Assembly (NCBI GenBank): GCA_013140495.1
Contig: JABFSR010000273.1
Span: 1-33,716, forward strand
Length of the DNA stretch: 33,716 nucleotides
Source of the DNA: Verrucomicrobiota bacterium
GTDB taxonomy: Bacteria; Verrucomicrobiota; Verrucomicrobiia; Limisphaerales; JADLHS01
Direction: 5' to 3'
Below the pieces are notes generated by a model. That model made no database searches. It saw only the letters and a list, made by a program, of their open reading frames with translations, and had not been told where the DNA came from. Positions 33,289 to 33,716 of the stretch are shown piece after piece (the first letter of the stretch is position 1; each line of letters starts with the position of its first letter). Made by a program: the position numbers and the translations under genes.

Positions 33289-33716
33289 TCACCGATAGAA
33301 GTACGGCGCACGAGAATGTGCCTCCGTGGGCTGCCAGGGCGAGTCGTTTCCGGAGGCATCCACCAGCCCAAAATCCAGACTGGAGGTTTGCTTGTTCTTT
33401 TTATACTCGGAATGGCCATCGCAGAAGACAAGGTTGCCGCCCTGCTCATGGAGATTGTTGAAATGTTCGCGCGGAGTTCCGCTCCACTCGCTTGAACTGG
33501 AGGCTGTGTATGTGTGCCACTGCGTGTAGGTGTCGCCTGTGCCCTCTGGTTCATACCAGAACGCGCCCATCAGTACATAGTGCTCTTGGAACACGACCGT
33601 CCGCGCCGGGTTACGCAACTTGTTCAGGCCTTTGTTGAGAACCAGTTGACTGACGATGATCGCTGTGGAACTGAACGATGTAGGCGTGTACCCGGGTTTC
33701 TTCGAAGGCAGGGCGG
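33289..33716 (-). CDS. Prepilin-type pseudopilin, C-terminal part (cut by window edge)
   Basis: The frame is open from the right edge through to the stop at 33289, giving about 142 visible residues. The start is outside the window. The end contains HEQGGNLVFCDGHSEYKK, the H-x(8-9)-DG motif of verrucomicrobial and planctomycete pseudopilins, and upstream NKGLNKLRNPARTVVFQEHY, typical of the same family. The leader that would prove the class lies beyond the edge. The gene lies 22 bases before the lipoprotein gene on the same strand. Confidence 0.85.
   Translation of the reverse strand, partial: ALPSKKPGYTPTSFSSTAIIVSQLVLNKGLNKLRNPARTVVFQEHYVLMGAFWYEPEGTGDTYTQWHTYTASSSSEWSGTPREHFNNLHEQGGNLVFCDGHSEYKKNKQTSSLDFGLVDASGNDSPWQPTEAHSRAPYFYR

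Noticed and set aside
1..33716. CRISPR arrays, tRNA and rRNA genes
   Set aside because: No regularly spaced direct repeats, tRNA-like cloverleaf or rRNA sequence was recognised on either strand by reading; a tRNAscan or CRISPR tool was not available.

Overview
The window looks like a chromosomal segment from a Verrucomicrobiota bacterium, probably of the Pedosphaera/Limisphaera type. The signs are several prepilin-type proteins with an [16 protein letters not shown] leader and a C-terminal H-x(8-9)-DG motif, a paired DUF1549/DUF1553 cytochrome and DUF1501 gene, many secreted glycosidases, and RHS proteins carrying the [10 protein letters not shown] signature. This placement is an inference from gene content; no rRNA gene is present.

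Layout. (1) 1-1326, minus strand: the start of the S10 ribosomal operon (rpsJ, rplC, and rplD cut by the left edge). (2) 1517-4883, plus strand: a secreted purple-acid-phosphatase-like enzyme and an HSDL2-like short-chain dehydrogenase. (3) 4968-11243: an accessory island. It holds a tyrosine-recombinase fragment, three short RHS-tip genes each followed by a small candidate immunity gene, a decayed RHS piece, a decayed REP-associated transposase (RAYT), a REP-like palindromic element, and one pseudopilin. (4) 11338-22190: carbohydrate and amide-bond hydrolases: GH127 fused to LamG, GH31, a GH43-like propeller enzyme, a ceramidase-like protein and a C45-type Ntn hydrolase, with a DUF4304 gene between. 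(5) 22252-26908: a ROK kinase, a pseudopilin, and a three-gene cluster (GmhA-like isomerase, HAD phosphatase, PfkB/HldA-like kinase) that fits ADP-heptose precursor synthesis. (6) 27030-33716: a GYF-like plus cyclic-nucleotide-binding protein, then a minus-strand series of pseudopilin (cut by the right edge), small lipoprotein, DUF1553 cytochrome-like protein and DUF1501 protein.

The most interesting region is the island at 4968-11243. Each of its three toxin-like genes contains the same ~132-bp RHS-core segment, followed by an unrelated C-terminal domain and then a different small gene. Two of the three have lost nearly all of the RHS shell and carry an N-terminal signal peptide instead, so they look like Sec-exported RHS tips rather than tips released from an RHS cocoon. 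The third keeps about 150 residues of RHS repeat and is cut at its 5' end exactly at a REP-like element. A RAYT remnant lies directly upstream of the second cassette. Together these suggest repeated toxin-tip replacement by recombination in the shared segment, with REP/RAYT and recombinase activity nearby.
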